Positions 27,722 through 38,004 of a stretch of DNA of 64,000 bases are shown here, piece by piece. The DNA is taken from positions 4,286,228 through 4,350,227 of the forward strand of contig NZ_CP076853.1 of assembly GCF_018987265.1 (NCBI RefSeq). Direction: 5' to 3'. The DNA comes from Rhizobium sp. WYJ-E13 (lineage in GTDB: Bacteria; Pseudomonadota; Alphaproteobacteria; Rhizobiales; Rhizobiaceae). How positions within the stretch are numbered: the first letter of the stretch is position 1; each line of letters begins with the position of its first letter. The notes under the pieces were generated by a model. That model saw only the letters and a program-made list of their open reading frames with translations. It searched no databases and was not told the origin of the DNA. The position numbers and the translations under genes are program-made.

Positions 27722-29254
27722 ATGGTCGCACGCGTCAGCACGGTTGCGTTTCAGGGCATTGAAGGTGTGCCGGTCGAGGTCCAGGTCATGGTCGCTCCCG
27801 GCAAGATGGGAATCCAGATCGTCGGTCTGCCGGACAAGGCGGTTGCGGAAAGCCGCGAGCGGGTGCAGGCGGCCTTGCATGCCTCCGGCCTGGCGCTGCC
27901 GGCAAAACGCGTGACGGTCAATCTTGCGCCAGCCGATCTTCCCAAAGAGGGCAGCCATTTCGATTTGCCCATCGCTCTCGGCCTGATGGCCGCACTCGGT
28001 GCCATTCCGGCGGACGCTTTGTCCGACTATGTCGTTGTCGGTGAACTCAACCTCGACGGCACCATTGCCGCGATCGCCGGTGCGCTGCCGGCTGCAATCG
28101 GCGCCAATGCGACCGGAAAGGGCCTGATCTGCCCGGCTGAAAGCGGCTCGGAGGCCGCGTGGGCGGGTTCCGGGGTCGACATTCTGGCGCCGCGCAGCCT
28201 GATCGCGCTCGCCAATCATTTCCGTGGCACGCAGATACTCTCGCGTCCGGAGCCATCCATTCGCCCCAATGCAGCCAACCTTCCCGATCTCGCCGAGATC
28301 AAGGGGCAGGAAAGCGCCAAGCGGGCGCTGGAAGTGGCGGCCGCCGGCGGCCACAATCTGCTGATGGTCGGACCACCCGGCTCCGGCAAGTCGATGCTGG
28401 CGTCGAGGCTGCCCTCCATCCTGCCGCCGCTTTCGGCTGCGGAATTGCTGGAGGTCTCGATGATCCATTCCATCGCCGGCCAGCTTTCCGGCGGCAAGCT
28501 CTCGGACCGCAGGCCGTTTCGCACGCCGCACCATTCGGCGACCATGGCAGCCCTCATCGGCGGCGGCTTGCGCGCCCGGCCGGGCGAGGCTTCGCTTGCC
28601 CATCACGGCGTGCTTTTCCTCGATGAGTTTCCGGAATTTACGCCGCAGGCGCTCGATGCCCTGCGTCAGCCTCTGGAAAGCGGTGAATGCGTCATCGCAC
28701 GCGCCAATCACCGGGTCTCCTATCCGGCGCGGATCCAGCTCATCGCAGCCATGAATCCCTGCCGTTGCGGCATGGCGGGCGAGCCCGGCCACACCTGTGC
28801 CCGAGGGCCGCGCTGCATGACGGATTATCAGGCCCGCATTTCCGGCCCGCTGATGGACCGCATCGATATCCGCATCGACGTACCGGCCGTTTCCGCCGCC
28901 GACCTCATCCGGCCGGCGGTGGCTGAAGCGAGTGCCGATGTCGCTCGGCGCGTTGCCCGCGCCCGTGACATCCAACGCGAACGCTATGCCGCTGCAGGTG
29001 CTACCGGTATTTCCACCAATGCCGGATGCTCCACCTCGATGATCGAGAAGTTCGCCGAGCCGGATGCGGCGGGATTGCAGTTGCTGCGCGATGCCGCCGA
29101 CAAGATGAAGTTTTCGGCACGCGGCTATCACCGGGTGTTGAAGGTCGCCCGCACGCTTGCCGATCTCGACGGTGAGGAAACCGTGGGTCGGATCCATCTT
29201 GCGGAAGCGATCTCTTACCGCGTCGCCGGCGCGCGGCTGACAGCGGCGGCGTGA
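27722..29254 (+). CDS. YifB-family magnesium-chelatase-like AAA ATPase
   Basis: A 510-residue protein with an N-terminal Lon protease-like ChlI domain (VSTVAFQGIEGVPVEVQVMVAPG...), a central AAA domain (Walker A MVGPPGSGKSML, Walker B VLFLDEFPEF) and a C-terminal Mg-chelatase part that contains CRCGMAGEPGHTCARGPRC. ComM of Haemophilus/Vibrio, a branch-migration helicase in natural transformation, belongs to this family, so a DNA-processing role is possible. ATG 27722 is chosen for GGGGCAGG just upstream and because it begins the conserved domain; a frame from 27668 adds 18 residues. The 262 bp upstream have no supported gene. Confidence 0.92.
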   Translation: MVARVSTVAFQGIEGVPVEVQVMVAPGKMGIQIVGLPDKAVAESRERVQAALHASGLALPAKRVTVNLAPADLPKEGSHFDLPIALGLMAALGAIPADALSDYVVVGELNLDGTIAAIAGALPAAIGANATGKGLICPAESGSEAAWAGSGVDILAPRSLIALANHFRGTQILSRPEPSIRPNAANLPDLAEIKGQESAKRALEVAAAGGHNLLMVGPPGSGKSMLASRLPSILPPLSAAELLEVSMIHSIAGQLSGGKLSDRRPFRTPHHSATMAALIGGGLRARPGEASLAHHGVLFLDEFPEFTPQALDALRQPLESGECVIARANHRVSYPARIQLIAAMNPCRCGMAGEPGHTCARGPRCMTDYQARISGPLMDRIDIRIDVPAVSAADLIRPAVAEASADVARRVARARDIQRERYAAAGATGISTNAGCSTSMIEKFAEPDAAGLQLLRDAADKMKFSARGYHRVLKVARTLADLDGEETVGRIHLAEAISYRVAGARLTAAA

Positions 29255-29259
29255 GGTTG

Positions 29260-29365
29260 GGTGATTAGTGAACGGTGATTAGTGAGTAGCGGCTCACAAT
29301 CGGTGATTGGCCGGCCAAAGTGATTTGCGGCAGGCACTGAAGGCAGCCTCATTCATACTCACTAC
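29260..29365. repeat. Short degenerate repeat GTGATTAGTGA
   Basis: Two copies of GGTGATTAGTGA lie 15 bp apart after the YifB gene, with a third partial copy CGGTGATTGG and an inverted relative CACTACTCAC near 29359. Too short and imperfect to call a mobile element. Confidence 0.35.
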
Positions 29366-29380
29366 TCACGAATTCCCATC

Positions 29381-30343
29381 TCAGCTTCCCAACCCTTCAA
29401 ACAACGCCGTCGAAAGATACCGCTCGGCAAAGGATGGGATGATGACGACGATGTTCTTGCCGGCATTTTCTGGACGGCGACCGACCTCGATTGCGGCCGT
29501 GAGCGCCGCACCTGAGGAAATACCGACGGGCACGCCTTCGAGCCTGGCGACGAGCCGCGCCAGCTGGAAGGCCTCGTCATTGCTGACCGTCACGACCTCG
29601 TCGTAGATGCTGGTATCGAGGATCTTCGGCGCGAAGCCGGCGCCGATACCCTGGATCTTGTGCGGGCCGGGCGTACCGCCTGACAGTACCGGTGAATCGC
29701 TGGGCTCGACCGCGACGACCCGGATATCCGGCTTGTGGCTCTTCAGCACTTGGCCGACGCCGGTGATCGTGCCGCCGGTGCCGATGCCGGCAACGAAGAT
29801 ATCGACCGTGCCATCGGTGTCGTTCCAGATTTCCTCGGCTGTCGTCTTACGGTGGATTTCCGGGTTGGCCGGGTTCTCGAACTGCTGCGGGATGACGGCA
29901 TCGGGCAGCGAAGCGGCGAGTTCTTCGGCCTTGGCGATCGCCCCCTTCATGCCCTTCGGCCCCTCTGTCAGCACCAGCTCGGCACCGAGCAGCGCCAGCA
30001 TCTTGCGGCGCTCGACAGACATCGTCTCCGGCATGGTGAGGATCAGCCGGTAGCCCTTGGCAGCCGCAGCGAAGGCAAGCGCGATGCCGGTATTGCCCGA
30101 CGTCGGCTCGATCAGCACGGTCTTGCCGGGCGAGATCTTGCCCTGCGTTTCCAGGCTCTCGATCATGGCGACACCGATGCGGTCCTTCACCGATGCGATC
30201 GGATTGAAGAATTCCAGCTTGGCGAGGATATTGGCAACCACGCCCTTTTCCTTGGCGAGCTTGTCGAGGCGAACGAGCGGTGTGTCGCCGATTGTATCGG
30301 TGATGGAGGAATAGATGCGGCCGCGGCCCGGTTTGTGCGACAT
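29381..30343 (-). CDS. cysK: Cysteine synthase A (O-acetylserine sulfhydrylase)
   Basis: PLP enzyme that makes cysteine from O-acetylserine and sulfide. The 320 residues contain [16 protein letters not shown] with the PLP Lys, the PTSGNTG substrate loop, [13 protein letters not shown] and [11 protein letters not shown] near the C-terminus. ATG 30343 has GGGAGAGCACC upstream; a longer frame from 30424 begins with unrelated residues. Single gene. Glutathione synthesis (gshB) is 2 kb away but on the other strand. Confidence 0.95.
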   Translation of the reverse strand: MSHKPGRGRIYSSITDTIGDTPLVRLDKLAKEKGVVANILAKLEFFNPIASVKDRIGVAMIESLETQGKISPGKTVLIEPTSGNTGIALAFAAAAKGYRLILTMPETMSVERRKMLALLGAELVLTEGPKGMKGAIAKAEELAASLPDAVIPQQFENPANPEIHRKTTAEEIWNDTDGTVDIFVAGIGTGGTITGVGQVLKSHKPDIRVVAVEPSDSPVLSGGTPGPHKIQGIGAGFAPKILDTSIYDEVVTVSNDEAFQLARLVARLEGVPVGISSGAALTAAIEVGRRPENAGKNIVVIIPSFAERYLSTALFEGLGS

Positions 30344-30486
30344 GGGTGCTCTCCCTTTGAAATCCATTCTGAAATCTGCGGAGAGAATAGGGTCAAAGTG
30401 GCGATGAGACCAGAGTGGCTTCATCCGCTGCTCGCTTGAGCCGGAGAAAAAATCCTTTGAAAACCATCCGTTGCCGAATGTTTATT

Positions 30487-31116
30487 TCAGGCTGCACGAG
30501 TGGCGATGAAGGCTGCCGTACCTGCCAGGATGCTGGCGGCGACGCGGTTCAGCGCCTGCAGTGCGCGTGGCCGCTTCAGCATCGTGCGGGCTCGTGATGC
30601 CAGCATCATGTAGGGAATGAGCACGATCATCAGAACCACGAAAGTGACGGCAAGCAGAATCAGATAGTCGCGCATGCCTATGCTGCCGAGATCGATCAGC
30701 GTCGGCACCAGCGCCACGTAGAACAGCATGGTCTTCGGATTGCCGAGCGTCACCAGCAGGCCGGACAGGAACGACATGCCGGCACTGCTGGATTTCTTCG
30801 CGGCGATATCCTGCGGCAGCAAGCCGGCGGTCCAAAGCTTCCAGGCGATGTACCCGAGATAGAGCGCGCCGGCGATCTTGATGACGAGGAAGATTTCGGT
30901 GAAGGCCTGCGCCACGAAGGCAAGGCCGAGGATGACAGCGGTGAGATAGGTCATGTCACCGAGCACGAGGCCGAGTCCCATGAAGAAGGTCTCGCGGAAG
31001 GTCGAGCCGAGTGCACGCGCCACGATCGCCGTGATCCCCGGGCCGGGAATGGCGGCGGCGATGAACAGGGCTCCGGCATAGGCGATCAGGACGGTAAGGC
31101 TCATCTTCGTATCCAC
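30487..31116 (-). CDS. LysE/RhtB-family amino acid exporter
   Basis: A 209-residue inner-membrane protein with six hydrophobic segments. The family signatures ALFIAAAIPGPGITAIVARALG (PGP motif, residues 17-38) and GLLVTLGNPKTMLFYVALVPTLI are present. Proteins of this type export lysine, homoserine, threonine or related amino acids. The substrate cannot be told. Divergently placed from dps with 220 bp between. Confidence 0.9.
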   Translation of the reverse strand: MDTKMSLTVLIAYAGALFIAAAIPGPGITAIVARALGSTFRETFFMGLGLVLGDMTYLTAVILGLAFVAQAFTEIFLVIKIAGALYLGYIAWKLWTAGLLPQDIAAKKSSSAGMSFLSGLLVTLGNPKTMLFYVALVPTLIDLGSIGMRDYLILLAVTFVVLMIVLIPYMMLASRARTMLKRPRALQALNRVAASILAGTAAFIATRAA

Positions 31117-31336
31117 TGGCTTGCGCTGCCTCTCTATAGGCGCGTGGGACAGGCTCCATCAATCGCCTGGCGCTGATCTGTCCATAACCATAAAGAATAG
31201 GTCGGCTGAACCATGATCTACTTGGAAACCGATCCGGCCTTGCTATTTTCCCCTTGCAAGCGGCCGCAGACACGGCCCGCCGCGGCTTCCTTCAGGCCGT
31301 CGGAGCAGAAGGTTTTCATCACCAAGGAGAGAATAC

Positions 31337-31855
31337 ATGTCGCCTACCTCAGCCGAAGCCCGCAGACGTTTGCCGCTCAAGACCCCTTCCGACCTGCCGA
31401 CCAACGCGATTACCGATATCTCGGCTGCGCTGACCGCGCTGCTCGCCGATGTATTTACGCTTTATGTGAAGACCAAGAACTTCCACTGGCACATGTCCGG
31501 TCCGCATTTCCGCGATTATCATCTGCTGCTCGACGAGCAGGCAGAACAGATTTTCGACATGACGGATGAGGTTGCCGAACGCGCCCGCAAGATCGGCGGC
31601 ACGACGCTGCGTTCGATCGGCCAAATCGCCCGCCAGCAGCGTATCCCGGACAATGATGCGGACTATGTCACTCCTGAGGACATGCTCTCGGAGCTGCGTG
31701 AAGACAACCTTCACCTCGTCTCCATCCTGCGTCAAGTGCATGAAGTCTGCGACGAACATAATGACGTTGCGACCGCCAGTCTGATCGAGAACTGGATCGA
31801 CCAAAGCGAACGCCGCACCTGGTTCCTGTTCGAAACGACGCGCCAATCAAAGTAA
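31337..31855 (+). CDS. dps: Dps-type DNA-protection ferritin-like protein
   Basis: A 172-residue dodecameric ferritin relative that binds iron, removes peroxide and protects DNA in starved or oxidised cells. The ferroxidase-site motif KNFHWHMSGPHFRDYHLLLDEQAEQIFDMTDEVAERAR is typical, and the N-terminal 20 residues are basic (EARRRLPLK), as in Dps proteins that touch DNA. It faces the DMT transporter gene tail to tail. Upstream 31217-31336 holds a plausible sigma70-like pair but no clear OxyR site. Confidence 0.92.
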   Translation: MSPTSAEARRRLPLKTPSDLPTNAITDISAALTALLADVFTLYVKTKNFHWHMSGPHFRDYHLLLDEQAEQIFDMTDEVAERARKIGGTTLRSIGQIARQQRIPDNDADYVTPEDMLSELREDNLHLVSILRQVHEVCDEHNDVATASLIENWIDQSERRTWFLFETTRQSK

Positions 31856-31876
31856 CGAGTAGGGCGAAGTAACAGC

Positions 31877-32785
31877 CTAGCTTCTTGTCGCCGGCAGGCG
31901 AACGAGCCTGCCCGGCGACCAGCCGAGATTCATACCGGCGGCGGCAAACAGAATGACCGCCGCCCCGGCGATCTGCATCGGCTGCAATGCATGGCCGAAG
32001 GCGAAGCGGTCGACCAGGATGGCGGCGACCGGATAGATGAAGGACAGAGCGCCTGTCAGATGCGTCGGCAGCTTCTGGATTGCGCCATAGAGCAGCACAT
32101 ACATGAGACCGGTGTGGATGACGCCGACGGTGATCAGGATCAGCCATGCTCCCATATCGACGGGCAGGTTCGTAAAATCGGTCATCGGCGCCAGCATGAC
32201 GATGCCGGTCGAAACCTGGATCAGTGCGATCAGATGCGGCGGTGTACCTCGCAGCCATTTGGCGGCAAGTGCGGCCAGCGCATAGAAGAAAGCAGCACCC
32301 AGCGCCATTAGGATACCGAAACCATAGCTGCCGGAGACGGCATCGGCTTGCGGCTTCGCCTCGACGATAACAGCCATGCCGGCGAAGGAAAGACCGAGCC
32401 AGAAGAGCTTGGTGCCCGTGATTTTCTCGCCAAGAAAGAGCGCGCCGAGTGCAAGCAGCATGAAGGGCTGGGTGTTGTAGACCGTCGTCGCGATCGAGAT
32501 CGAGGCGTGCGAATAGGAGGCGAACAGCAGCAGCCAGTTGGAAACGATGGCGATGCCGCCGAAGAGGGCGATGCCGAGCGAACGCAGGCTGATGACGCCG
32601 GGCCTCAGCAAGCCAAGGGCGGTGCAGATGACAAGGAGGGTCAGGGCGCCGAAAAAGCAGCGCCAGAAGACGACGCCGCTGACGGGTTGGCCGGACATGA
32701 CGACGAACCATCCGATCGTTCCCGAGATCAGCATCGCTGCCGTCATCTCCGCTGTGCCTCTTCTGATATCGCCTTGCATCGCCAT
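31877..32785 (-). CDS. EamA/DMT-family transporter
   Basis: A 302-residue inner-membrane protein with about ten hydrophobic segments in two EamA halves (TAAMLISGTIGWFVVMSG... and ALGAAFFYALAALAAKWLRG). This superfamily exports small metabolites such as amino acids. It is divergently transcribed from an Lrp-family regulator (32887), a common pairing for amino acid exporters; regulation by that protein is a fair inference. Confidence 0.88.
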   Translation of the reverse strand: MAMQGDIRRGTAEMTAAMLISGTIGWFVVMSGQPVSGVVFWRCFFGALTLLVICTALGLLRPGVISLRSLGIALFGGIAIVSNWLLLFASYSHASISIATTVYNTQPFMLLALGALFLGEKITGTKLFWLGLSFAGMAVIVEAKPQADAVSGSYGFGILMALGAAFFYALAALAAKWLRGTPPHLIALIQVSTGIVMLAPMTDFTNLPVDMGAWLILITVGVIHTGLMYVLLYGAIQKLPTHLTGALSFIYPVAAILVDRFAFGHALQPMQIAGAAVILFAAAGMNLGWSPGRLVRLPATRS

Positions 32786-32886
32786 CTCCGTTCGTTAGCG
32801 GAAATTGTATTGCGGCATCGCAGCATTTTCTATAAGATAAGAAAGGGAAAGGCTGGATAAACCTAATCTTGTTAGGAGTTTTTGCC

Positions 32887-33354
32887 ATGTTGGCTAACGA
32901 GATGCAGGCAGTCGACGATATTGACCGCGCAATGATAGAGGCGCTGGCAGGAAATTCGCGTATTTCTCTAAAAGAGCTCGCTCAGGCTGTAGGCCTTTCT
33001 TCGCCGAGCGCAGCGGAGCGCCTGCGGCGGCTCGAGGAACGTGGGGTCGTGACGCTTTTCACCATCCATCTCGATCCGGCGGCGATTGGCTATCCCCTTC
33101 AAGCCATTGTGCGAGTGCGCCCCCTGCCCGGCCAGCTCCACATCGTCGAGCGCATCATCCAGGACACGCCCGAATTCATTGAATGCGACAAGGTCACGGG
33201 AGACGATTGTTTCATTGCCCGCCTCGTCGTCCGCTCTATGGGGGAGCTCGACAGCATTCTCGACAAGGTGGCCGAGCGGGCGGAAACCAATACGTCGATG
33301 ATCAAGTCCTCGCCGGTCAAGCGCCGGCTTCCCCCGCTGATACGGAAAAAATAG
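32887..33354 (+). CDS. Lrp/AsnC-family transcriptional regulator
   Basis: A 155-residue regulator. DIDRAMIEALAGNSRISLKELAQAVGLSSPSAAERLRRLEERGVV is the N-terminal winged helix-turn-helix; the rest is the RAM ligand domain (QAIVRVRPLPGQLHIVERIIQ). ATG 32887 is preferred because TAGGAG lies nine bases upstream; a start six codons earlier is possible. Divergent from the EamA transporter with 101 bp between, so it probably controls that gene and itself in response to an amino acid. Confidence 0.9.
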   Translation: MLANEMQAVDDIDRAMIEALAGNSRISLKELAQAVGLSSPSAAERLRRLEERGVVTLFTIHLDPAAIGYPLQAIVRVRPLPGQLHIVERIIQDTPEFIECDKVTGDDCFIARLVVRSMGELDSILDKVAERAETNTSMIKSSPVKRRLPPLIRKK

Positions 33355-33356
33355 CC

Positions 33357-34250
33357 TCAGAAATCCGCCATTGGCGAGAGCATTGCGGGGTGATCGAGGC
33401 TCACCTCTTCCATCCCGCGCAGCATCAGCCGCGTTCCACCTTCGTAAGGCAATGCCTTGCCGGACCAGCCGAGCCTGTCCGGACGAAAGAGCGTTTCGAC
33501 TGTCGTTGCCTCTACGCCGAGACCGGCAAGGATTGCGGCAAGCGGAGGAATTTCAGTCGCAATCACATCGAGAAGAACGAAGTGACCGGCTGCGGGCATC
33601 TTCCAGGCGATGACGGCCTTGCTCTCTTCCAGATAGCTGAGGCGGACATCGGGATCGAACTGCGTGTTGATGAGGAACATCGCCGGGCTGCTGGCGACGG
33701 CGAGCGTCTCCGAAATCGGCTTGCGGTTCGCCAGCAAGTCCTGAAGCAGAGCAAGATCACCGGCATCGCGCGGCTGCAGCGATCGCGATGCTGCGGAGCC
33801 TGCAGGGGCGGGTGCAGGGCCGGCATATTTATGAAGAGGCAGCGAACGGAAACCGTAGGGCTCGTAGAGATCAGGCTTGTCCGTATAGAGGATGACCGCT
33901 TCGAAGCCCTGCGCCTCGCACCAGCCCAGAGCCTTGTGCGTCACATCGCGGTACAGGCCGCGGCCACGCCACGGCGGACGGACCGCGCCAGATTGAAGTC
34001 CGGCCGCGTTGACCAACCTGCCATTGAGGACGAAAGGCATGGCGAAAGCCGAGAGATTGGCGGCAAGCACGCCTCCCTCGGTAAACCAGCCGAAGGGCAT
34101 GCTGGTCGGATCCGCGCCGCCGAGTTCGCGCAGCGGATCGATATCGATGCCGAATGTATCGTCGAGGAGGGAGACGAGAGCGGCCCAGCCCGCCGGATCG
34201 CTGAAATAGTCCTGTCGGAATCTGAGGCCGGTCGTCTCAGTGGCGCTCAT
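33357..34250 (-). CDS. GNAT-family N-acetyltransferase
   Basis: A 297-residue protein whose N-terminal half is a GNAT fold: [49 protein letters not shown] contains the acetyl-CoA loop (P-P-W-R-G-R-G) and the typical end strand. The C-terminal half is a SCP-like extension common in YdeN/Eis-like members. Substrate unknown. ATG 34250 overlaps the dut stop by four bases (ATGA), which fixes the start and implies coupling to dut. Confidence 0.87.
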   Translation of the reverse strand: MSATETTGLRFRQDYFSDPAGWAALVSLLDDTFGIDIDPLRELGGADPTSMPFGWFTEGGVLAANLSAFAMPFVLNGRLVNAAGLQSGAVRPPWRGRGLYRDVTHKALGWCEAQGFEAVILYTDKPDLYEPYGFRSLPLHKYAGPAPAPAGSAASRSLQPRDAGDLALLQDLLANRKPISETLAVASSPAMFLINTQFDPDVRLSYLEESKAVIAWKMPAAGHFVLLDVIATEIPPLAAILAGLGVEATTVETLFRPDRLGWSGKALPYEGGTRLMLRGMEEVSLDHPAMLSPMADF

Positions 34251-34717
34251 ACGCCTGTCGAGCCGAAGCCGCCGGCGCCGCGCGCGGTTTCGGTCGCCTC
34301 GGAGACTTCGGCGATGCGAGCCTGGATGAACGGCGCAATTACCATCTGCGCGATGCGCATGCCGCGCGTGATGGTGAAATCCTCCTCGCCATGATTGACG
34401 AGAATGACCTTCACTTCGCCGCGATAATCGCTGTCGACCGTGCCGGGTGCATTGAGGCAGGTGACGCCGTTCTTGGCCGCGAGGCCGGAACGCGGGCAAA
34501 CCTGGCCCTCGAAACCTTCAGGGATTTCGAAGACGAAGCCGGTCGGAACGAGCGCGCGTTTGCCGGGCGCCAGCACCAGCGGCTTGTCCTCGTCGATGGC
34601 CGCGCGCAGGTCCATGCCGGCTGCACCGCGCGTTTCATAGGCGGGCAGATCGAGGCCCTGGCCGTTCGGCAAACGGATCAGATTGAGGGTTGGGCGAGTA
34701 TCGGTGTGAAGGATCAT
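34247..34717 (-). CDS. dut: dUTP diphosphatase
   Basis: Hydrolyses dUTP to dUMP, limiting uracil in DNA and feeding thymidylate synthesis. The 156-residue trimeric enzyme has the five motifs: [38 protein letters not shown] and the C-terminal [11 protein letters not shown] that closes over the active site. First gene of a pair with the acetyltransferase. Confidence 0.97.
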   Translation of the reverse strand: MILHTDTRPTLNLIRLPNGQGLDLPAYETRGAAGMDLRAAIDEDKPLVLAPGKRALVPTGFVFEIPEGFEGQVCPRSGLAAKNGVTCLNAPGTVDSDYRGEVKVILVNHGEEDFTITRGMRIAQMVIAPFIQARIAEVSEATETARGAGGFGSTGV

Positions 34718-34807
34718 GCGGCATTACTTCGCGCCTCGTGTCGCAAGGTCAATTGCAATGGCGCGCTTTAATCGCTAGATACGCGGCAATTCCACAGGAT
34801 TCACACT

Positions 34808-36391
34808 ATGGCCGAAAGTCTCGCCGAGGCGGTCTCCCGCCGCCGCACATTCGCTATTATCGCTCACCCGGACGCGGGCAAGACGACGCTCACCGAAAAG
34901 TTGCTGCTGTTCGGCGGCGCCATCCAGCTTGCTGGTGAAGTGAAGGCGAAGAAGGACCGCATGCAGACCCGCTCGGACTGGATGAAGATCGAGCGCGAGC
35001 GCGGAATCTCGGTCGTCACCTCGGTCATGACCTTCGAATATGAAGGTAATGTCTTCAATATTCTCGATACGCCCGGTCACGAAGACTTCGCCGACGATAC
35101 CTACCGCACGCTGACGGCGGTCGACGCCGCCGTCATGGTCATCGACGCCGCCAAGGGTATCGAGCCGCGCACGTTGAAGCTCTTCGAAGTCTGCCGCATG
35201 CGCGACATTCCGATCATCACCTTCATCAACAAGATGGACCGCGAAAGCCGGGATCCCTTCGAGATCCTGGATGAGGTCGAGGAAAAGCTGGCGCTGGACA
35301 CGGCCCCGGTCACCTGGCCGATCGGCCGCTCCAAGACCTTCTGCGGCTCCTATCATCTCAAGGAAAACACGGTGCGCGGCTCCGATACGGAAGTCGAGGT
35401 CACCGCCGTCAACGGTCCGCAGAGTGTCGCCGGCCGGCTGCCGGAAAACGAGCGCGATGCCTTCATCGAAGAGGTCGAGCTGGCGATCGAAGCCTGCCGT
35501 CCCTTCGACCGGAAAGCCTTCCTCGAAGGCCATATGACGCCGGTCTTCTTCGGTTCGGCGCTGCGCAATTTCGGTGTGCGCGACCTTATTAACGCGCTCG
35601 GCGAGTTCGCGCCGCCACCGCGCGACCAGACGGCCGATATCCGCACCGTGCATGCCGCCGAAGACAAGATGACGGCCTTCGTCTTCAAGATCCAGGCGAA
35701 CATGGACCCCAATCATCGCGACCGTATCGCCTTTGCCCGCATCTGCTCCGGCAAGCTGGAGCGCGGCATGAAGGCGCGCCTTGCGCGCACCGGCAAGCAG
35801 CTTGGTCTCACCGCGCCGCAATTCTTCTTCGCCTCGCAGCGCCAGCTCGCCGATACGGCTTTTGCCGGTGACGTGGTCGGCATTCCGAACCACGGCACGC
35901 TGCGTATCGGCGATACGCTGACGGAAGGCGAAAGCCTGGTTTTCCAGGGCGTGCCGAACTTCTCGCCGGAAATCCTGCGCCGCGTGCGTCTGGAAGATGC
36001 CATGAAGGCCAAGAAGCTGAAGGAAGCCCTGCAGCAGATGGCTGAAGAAGGCGTGGTCCAGCTCTTCCAGCCAGAGGATGGGTCGCCCGCCATCGTCGGC
36101 GTCGTCGGCGCGCTGCAACTCGACGTGCTGAAGGAACGCCTGATGGCCGAATACGGCCTGCCGGTCTCCTTCGAAATGTCGCGCTTCTCCGTCTGCCGAT
36201 GGATTTCGTCCGACCAGGCTGCCGAACTCGACAAATTCCTGACCGTCAAGCGCGGTGATATCGCCCGCGATCTGGATGGCGACCCGGTCTTTCTGGCGCA
36301 GGATGGTTTCTCGCTGCGCTACGAGGCGGAGCGCTATCCGGCGATCAAGATGGTGGCGATCAAGGAATATCACGCGGCCAAGGCCGCCTGA
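34808..36391 (+). CDS. prfC: Peptide chain release factor 3
   Basis: GTPase that recycles RF1/RF2 from the ribosome after termination. The 527 residues contain the translational GTPase motifs: G1 IAHPDAGKTTLTE near residue 17, RGISVVTSVMTF, G3 DTPGHEDF, G4 TFINKMD, and the C-terminal RF3 domain. It starts at ATG 34808, 90 bp from the divergent dut. At its 3' end it overlaps a LysR remnant on the other strand by about 22 bp. Confidence 0.96.
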   Translation: MAESLAEAVSRRRTFAIIAHPDAGKTTLTEKLLLFGGAIQLAGEVKAKKDRMQTRSDWMKIERERGISVVTSVMTFEYEGNVFNILDTPGHEDFADDTYRTLTAVDAAVMVIDAAKGIEPRTLKLFEVCRMRDIPIITFINKMDRESRDPFEILDEVEEKLALDTAPVTWPIGRSKTFCGSYHLKENTVRGSDTEVEVTAVNGPQSVAGRLPENERDAFIEEVELAIEACRPFDRKAFLEGHMTPVFFGSALRNFGVRDLINALGEFAPPPRDQTADIRTVHAAEDKMTAFVFKIQANMDPNHRDRIAFARICSGKLERGMKARLARTGKQLGLTAPQFFFASQRQLADTAFAGDVVGIPNHGTLRIGDTLTEGESLVFQGVPNFSPEILRRVRLEDAMKAKKLKEALQQMAEEGVVQLFQPEDGSPAIVGVVGALQLDVLKERLMAEYGLPVSFEMSRFSVCRWISSDQAAELDKFLTVKRGDIARDLDGDPVFLAQDGFSLRYEAERYPAIKMVAIKEYHAAKAA

Positions 36392-36600
36392 TCACCCGCC
36401 AGCCGTTCGGCGAGGAACTCGACGAACGCCCGCACGGACGGTAATTGTCCGCGCCGATGCGGCATGAGGATCGTCGTGCTGATGCTGCCCGCCGTCCAGC
36501 CGGGCAGAAGGCGCACCAGCCGGCCATCACCCAGCGCGTCGTGGCAGACGGAGGTAGGCGGAATGGTAATGCCCTGCTGGCGCCGTCAAACTGGTGAGGC
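36370..36600 (-). pseudogene. C-terminal remnant of a LysR-type regulator
   Basis: Read on the - strand, the DNA between prfC and otsA encodes a fragment ending ...HDALGDGRLVRLLPGW, then SVRAFVEFLAERLAGDQAALAA and a stop at 36370. This is the end of a LysR effector domain (the A-L-x-D-G-R-L-V-R-L-L-P block is diagnostic). The frame runs upstream into the 3' end of otsA without the helix-turn-helix or the rest of the effector domain, so about 230 residues are missing. The upstream limit near 36600 is approximate. Probably a gene cut by a rearrangement that brought otsA here. Confidence 0.7.
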
Positions 36601-37968
36601 AGCCAGATCACCGAGGAAATCGTCGCACCAGCGCGAGACATCGTGCCTCAGAAGGTGGTCCATCATCCGCCGCCAGCGGTCGCGGCGCTCATCGAGCGGC
36701 ATATTGAGCCCGCGCGCTAGAGCATTGGACGTGCCGACAATGTCGTAGGGATTGACGAGCAGGGCGCCGTTCAGTTCGCGCGCCGCGCCGGCAAAGCGGG
36801 AAAGAACCAGCACGCCCGGATCGTCGGGGTTTTGTGCGGCAACATATTCCTTGGCGACGAGGTTCATGCCGTCGCGCAGCGGCGTAACGAGGCCGACCTT
36901 GGCGAGCCGGTAGAGGCCGGCGAGCACCGGTCGGCTGACGGAGCGGTTGATATAGCGGATCGGCACCCAGTCGACCGTGCCGAGCGCGCCGTTGACGCGG
37001 CCGGCCTGTTCGGCGACCATCCGCTGCATCGCTTCATATTCCGGCACTTCCGAGCGGGATTTCGGGGTTATCTGCAGATAGGTCACCTTGCGCTGGTGCG
37101 CCGGATTGTTGGTGACGAAATGCTCGAACGCATCGATGCGCTGGGTGATGCCTTTTGAATAATCCAGCCGGTCCACGCCGATGATCAGGCTGCGATCCTC
37201 GATGCTATGGCGGGCCTTCAAGACCATGCTATGGCTGTCGGCTCTCTTTGCAAATTCAGCGAAGGCGGCAGTCTCGATGCCGATCGGATAGGCCCCGCCG
37301 CGGAACAGGCGCTCGCCGGCGGTAAAACGCCCTTCGCCGATCATGTCGCCCATCCCCTCGCGGCGCAGGCAGCCTGCGAAGTTTTCCAGATCGTGATCGG
37401 TCTGGAAGCCAACGACGTCATAGGCAGCAAGCCCTCTCATGATTTCCTCGTGAACGGGCATGGCAAAGAGCACGTCTGCCGGCGGCCAGGGAATGTGCAG
37501 AAAAAAACCGATCCTGTTCCTCAGCCCCATCTGCCGAAGCTCGGCGGCGAGTGGAATGAGATGATAATCGTGGACCCAGATGACGTCGTCCGGCTCGATC
37601 AACGGCGCTAGCCGATGAGCGAAGAAGCGGTTGACGCGGAAATAGCCGGCCATCTCCGTGCGCCCGTATTCCGCAAGGTCCAGCCGGTAATGACAGATCG
37701 GCCAGAGCATGCGGTTGGCGAAGCCGAAGTAATATTCGTCGACATCCTTGGATGTCAGGTCGGTGAGCGCATAAGTGATGTTGCCGCGTTCCTCGATTGA
37801 AAGCGGACCGGGTTCACTCTCGTCGCTGATCTTTCCCGACCAGCCCATCCAGATGCCGCCGCGTTTCTCAAGTGCGGCTTCCAGCGCAACGGCAAGCCCA
37901 CCAGCGGACGCGGCCCCTTTTTTCTCCGGAACAGGGACGCGGTTGGAGACGACGACAAGGCGGCTCAT
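36586..37968 (-). CDS. otsA: Trehalose-6-phosphate synthase
   Basis: Transfers glucose from UDP-glucose to glucose-6-phosphate, giving trehalose-6-phosphate. The 460-residue GT20 enzyme shows [28 protein letters not shown] (N-terminal sugar-phosphate loop), [16 protein letters not shown], the [16 protein letters not shown] motif and [20 protein letters not shown]. Trehalose protects rhizobia against drought and salt. Downstream of otsB by 36 bp on the same strand. Its 3' end abuts the LysR remnant. Confidence 0.96.
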   Translation of the reverse strand: MSRLVVVSNRVPVPEKKGAASAGGLAVALEAALEKRGGIWMGWSGKISDESEPGPLSIEERGNITYALTDLTSKDVDEYYFGFANRMLWPICHYRLDLAEYGRTEMAGYFRVNRFFAHRLAPLIEPDDVIWVHDYHLIPLAAELRQMGLRNRIGFFLHIPWPPADVLFAMPVHEEIMRGLAAYDVVGFQTDHDLENFAGCLRREGMGDMIGEGRFTAGERLFRGGAYPIGIETAAFAEFAKRADSHSMVLKARHSIEDRSLIIGVDRLDYSKGITQRIDAFEHFVTNNPAHQRKVTYLQITPKSRSEVPEYEAMQRMVAEQAGRVNGALGTVDWVPIRYINRSVSRPVLAGLYRLAKVGLVTPLRDGMNLVAKEYVAAQNPDDPGVLVLSRFAGAARELNGALLVNPYDIVGTSNALARGLNMPLDERRDRWRRMMDHLLRHDVSRWCDDFLGDLAASPV

Positions 37969-38004
37969 GACAAATTCCTTTCATTAGAAATAACTGCAAT
38001 TCAG

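Noticed and set aside
27359..29197. Long open frame opposite the YifB ATPase (612 codons)
   Set aside because: High-GC antisense shadow without motifs or ribosome site.
29260..29365. Mobile element at the GTGATTAGTGA repeats
   Set aside because: Repeats are 12 bp and imperfect, with no transposase or target-site duplication.
34775..36373. Long open frame opposite prfC (532 codons)
   Set aside because: Antisense shadow of a conserved gene.
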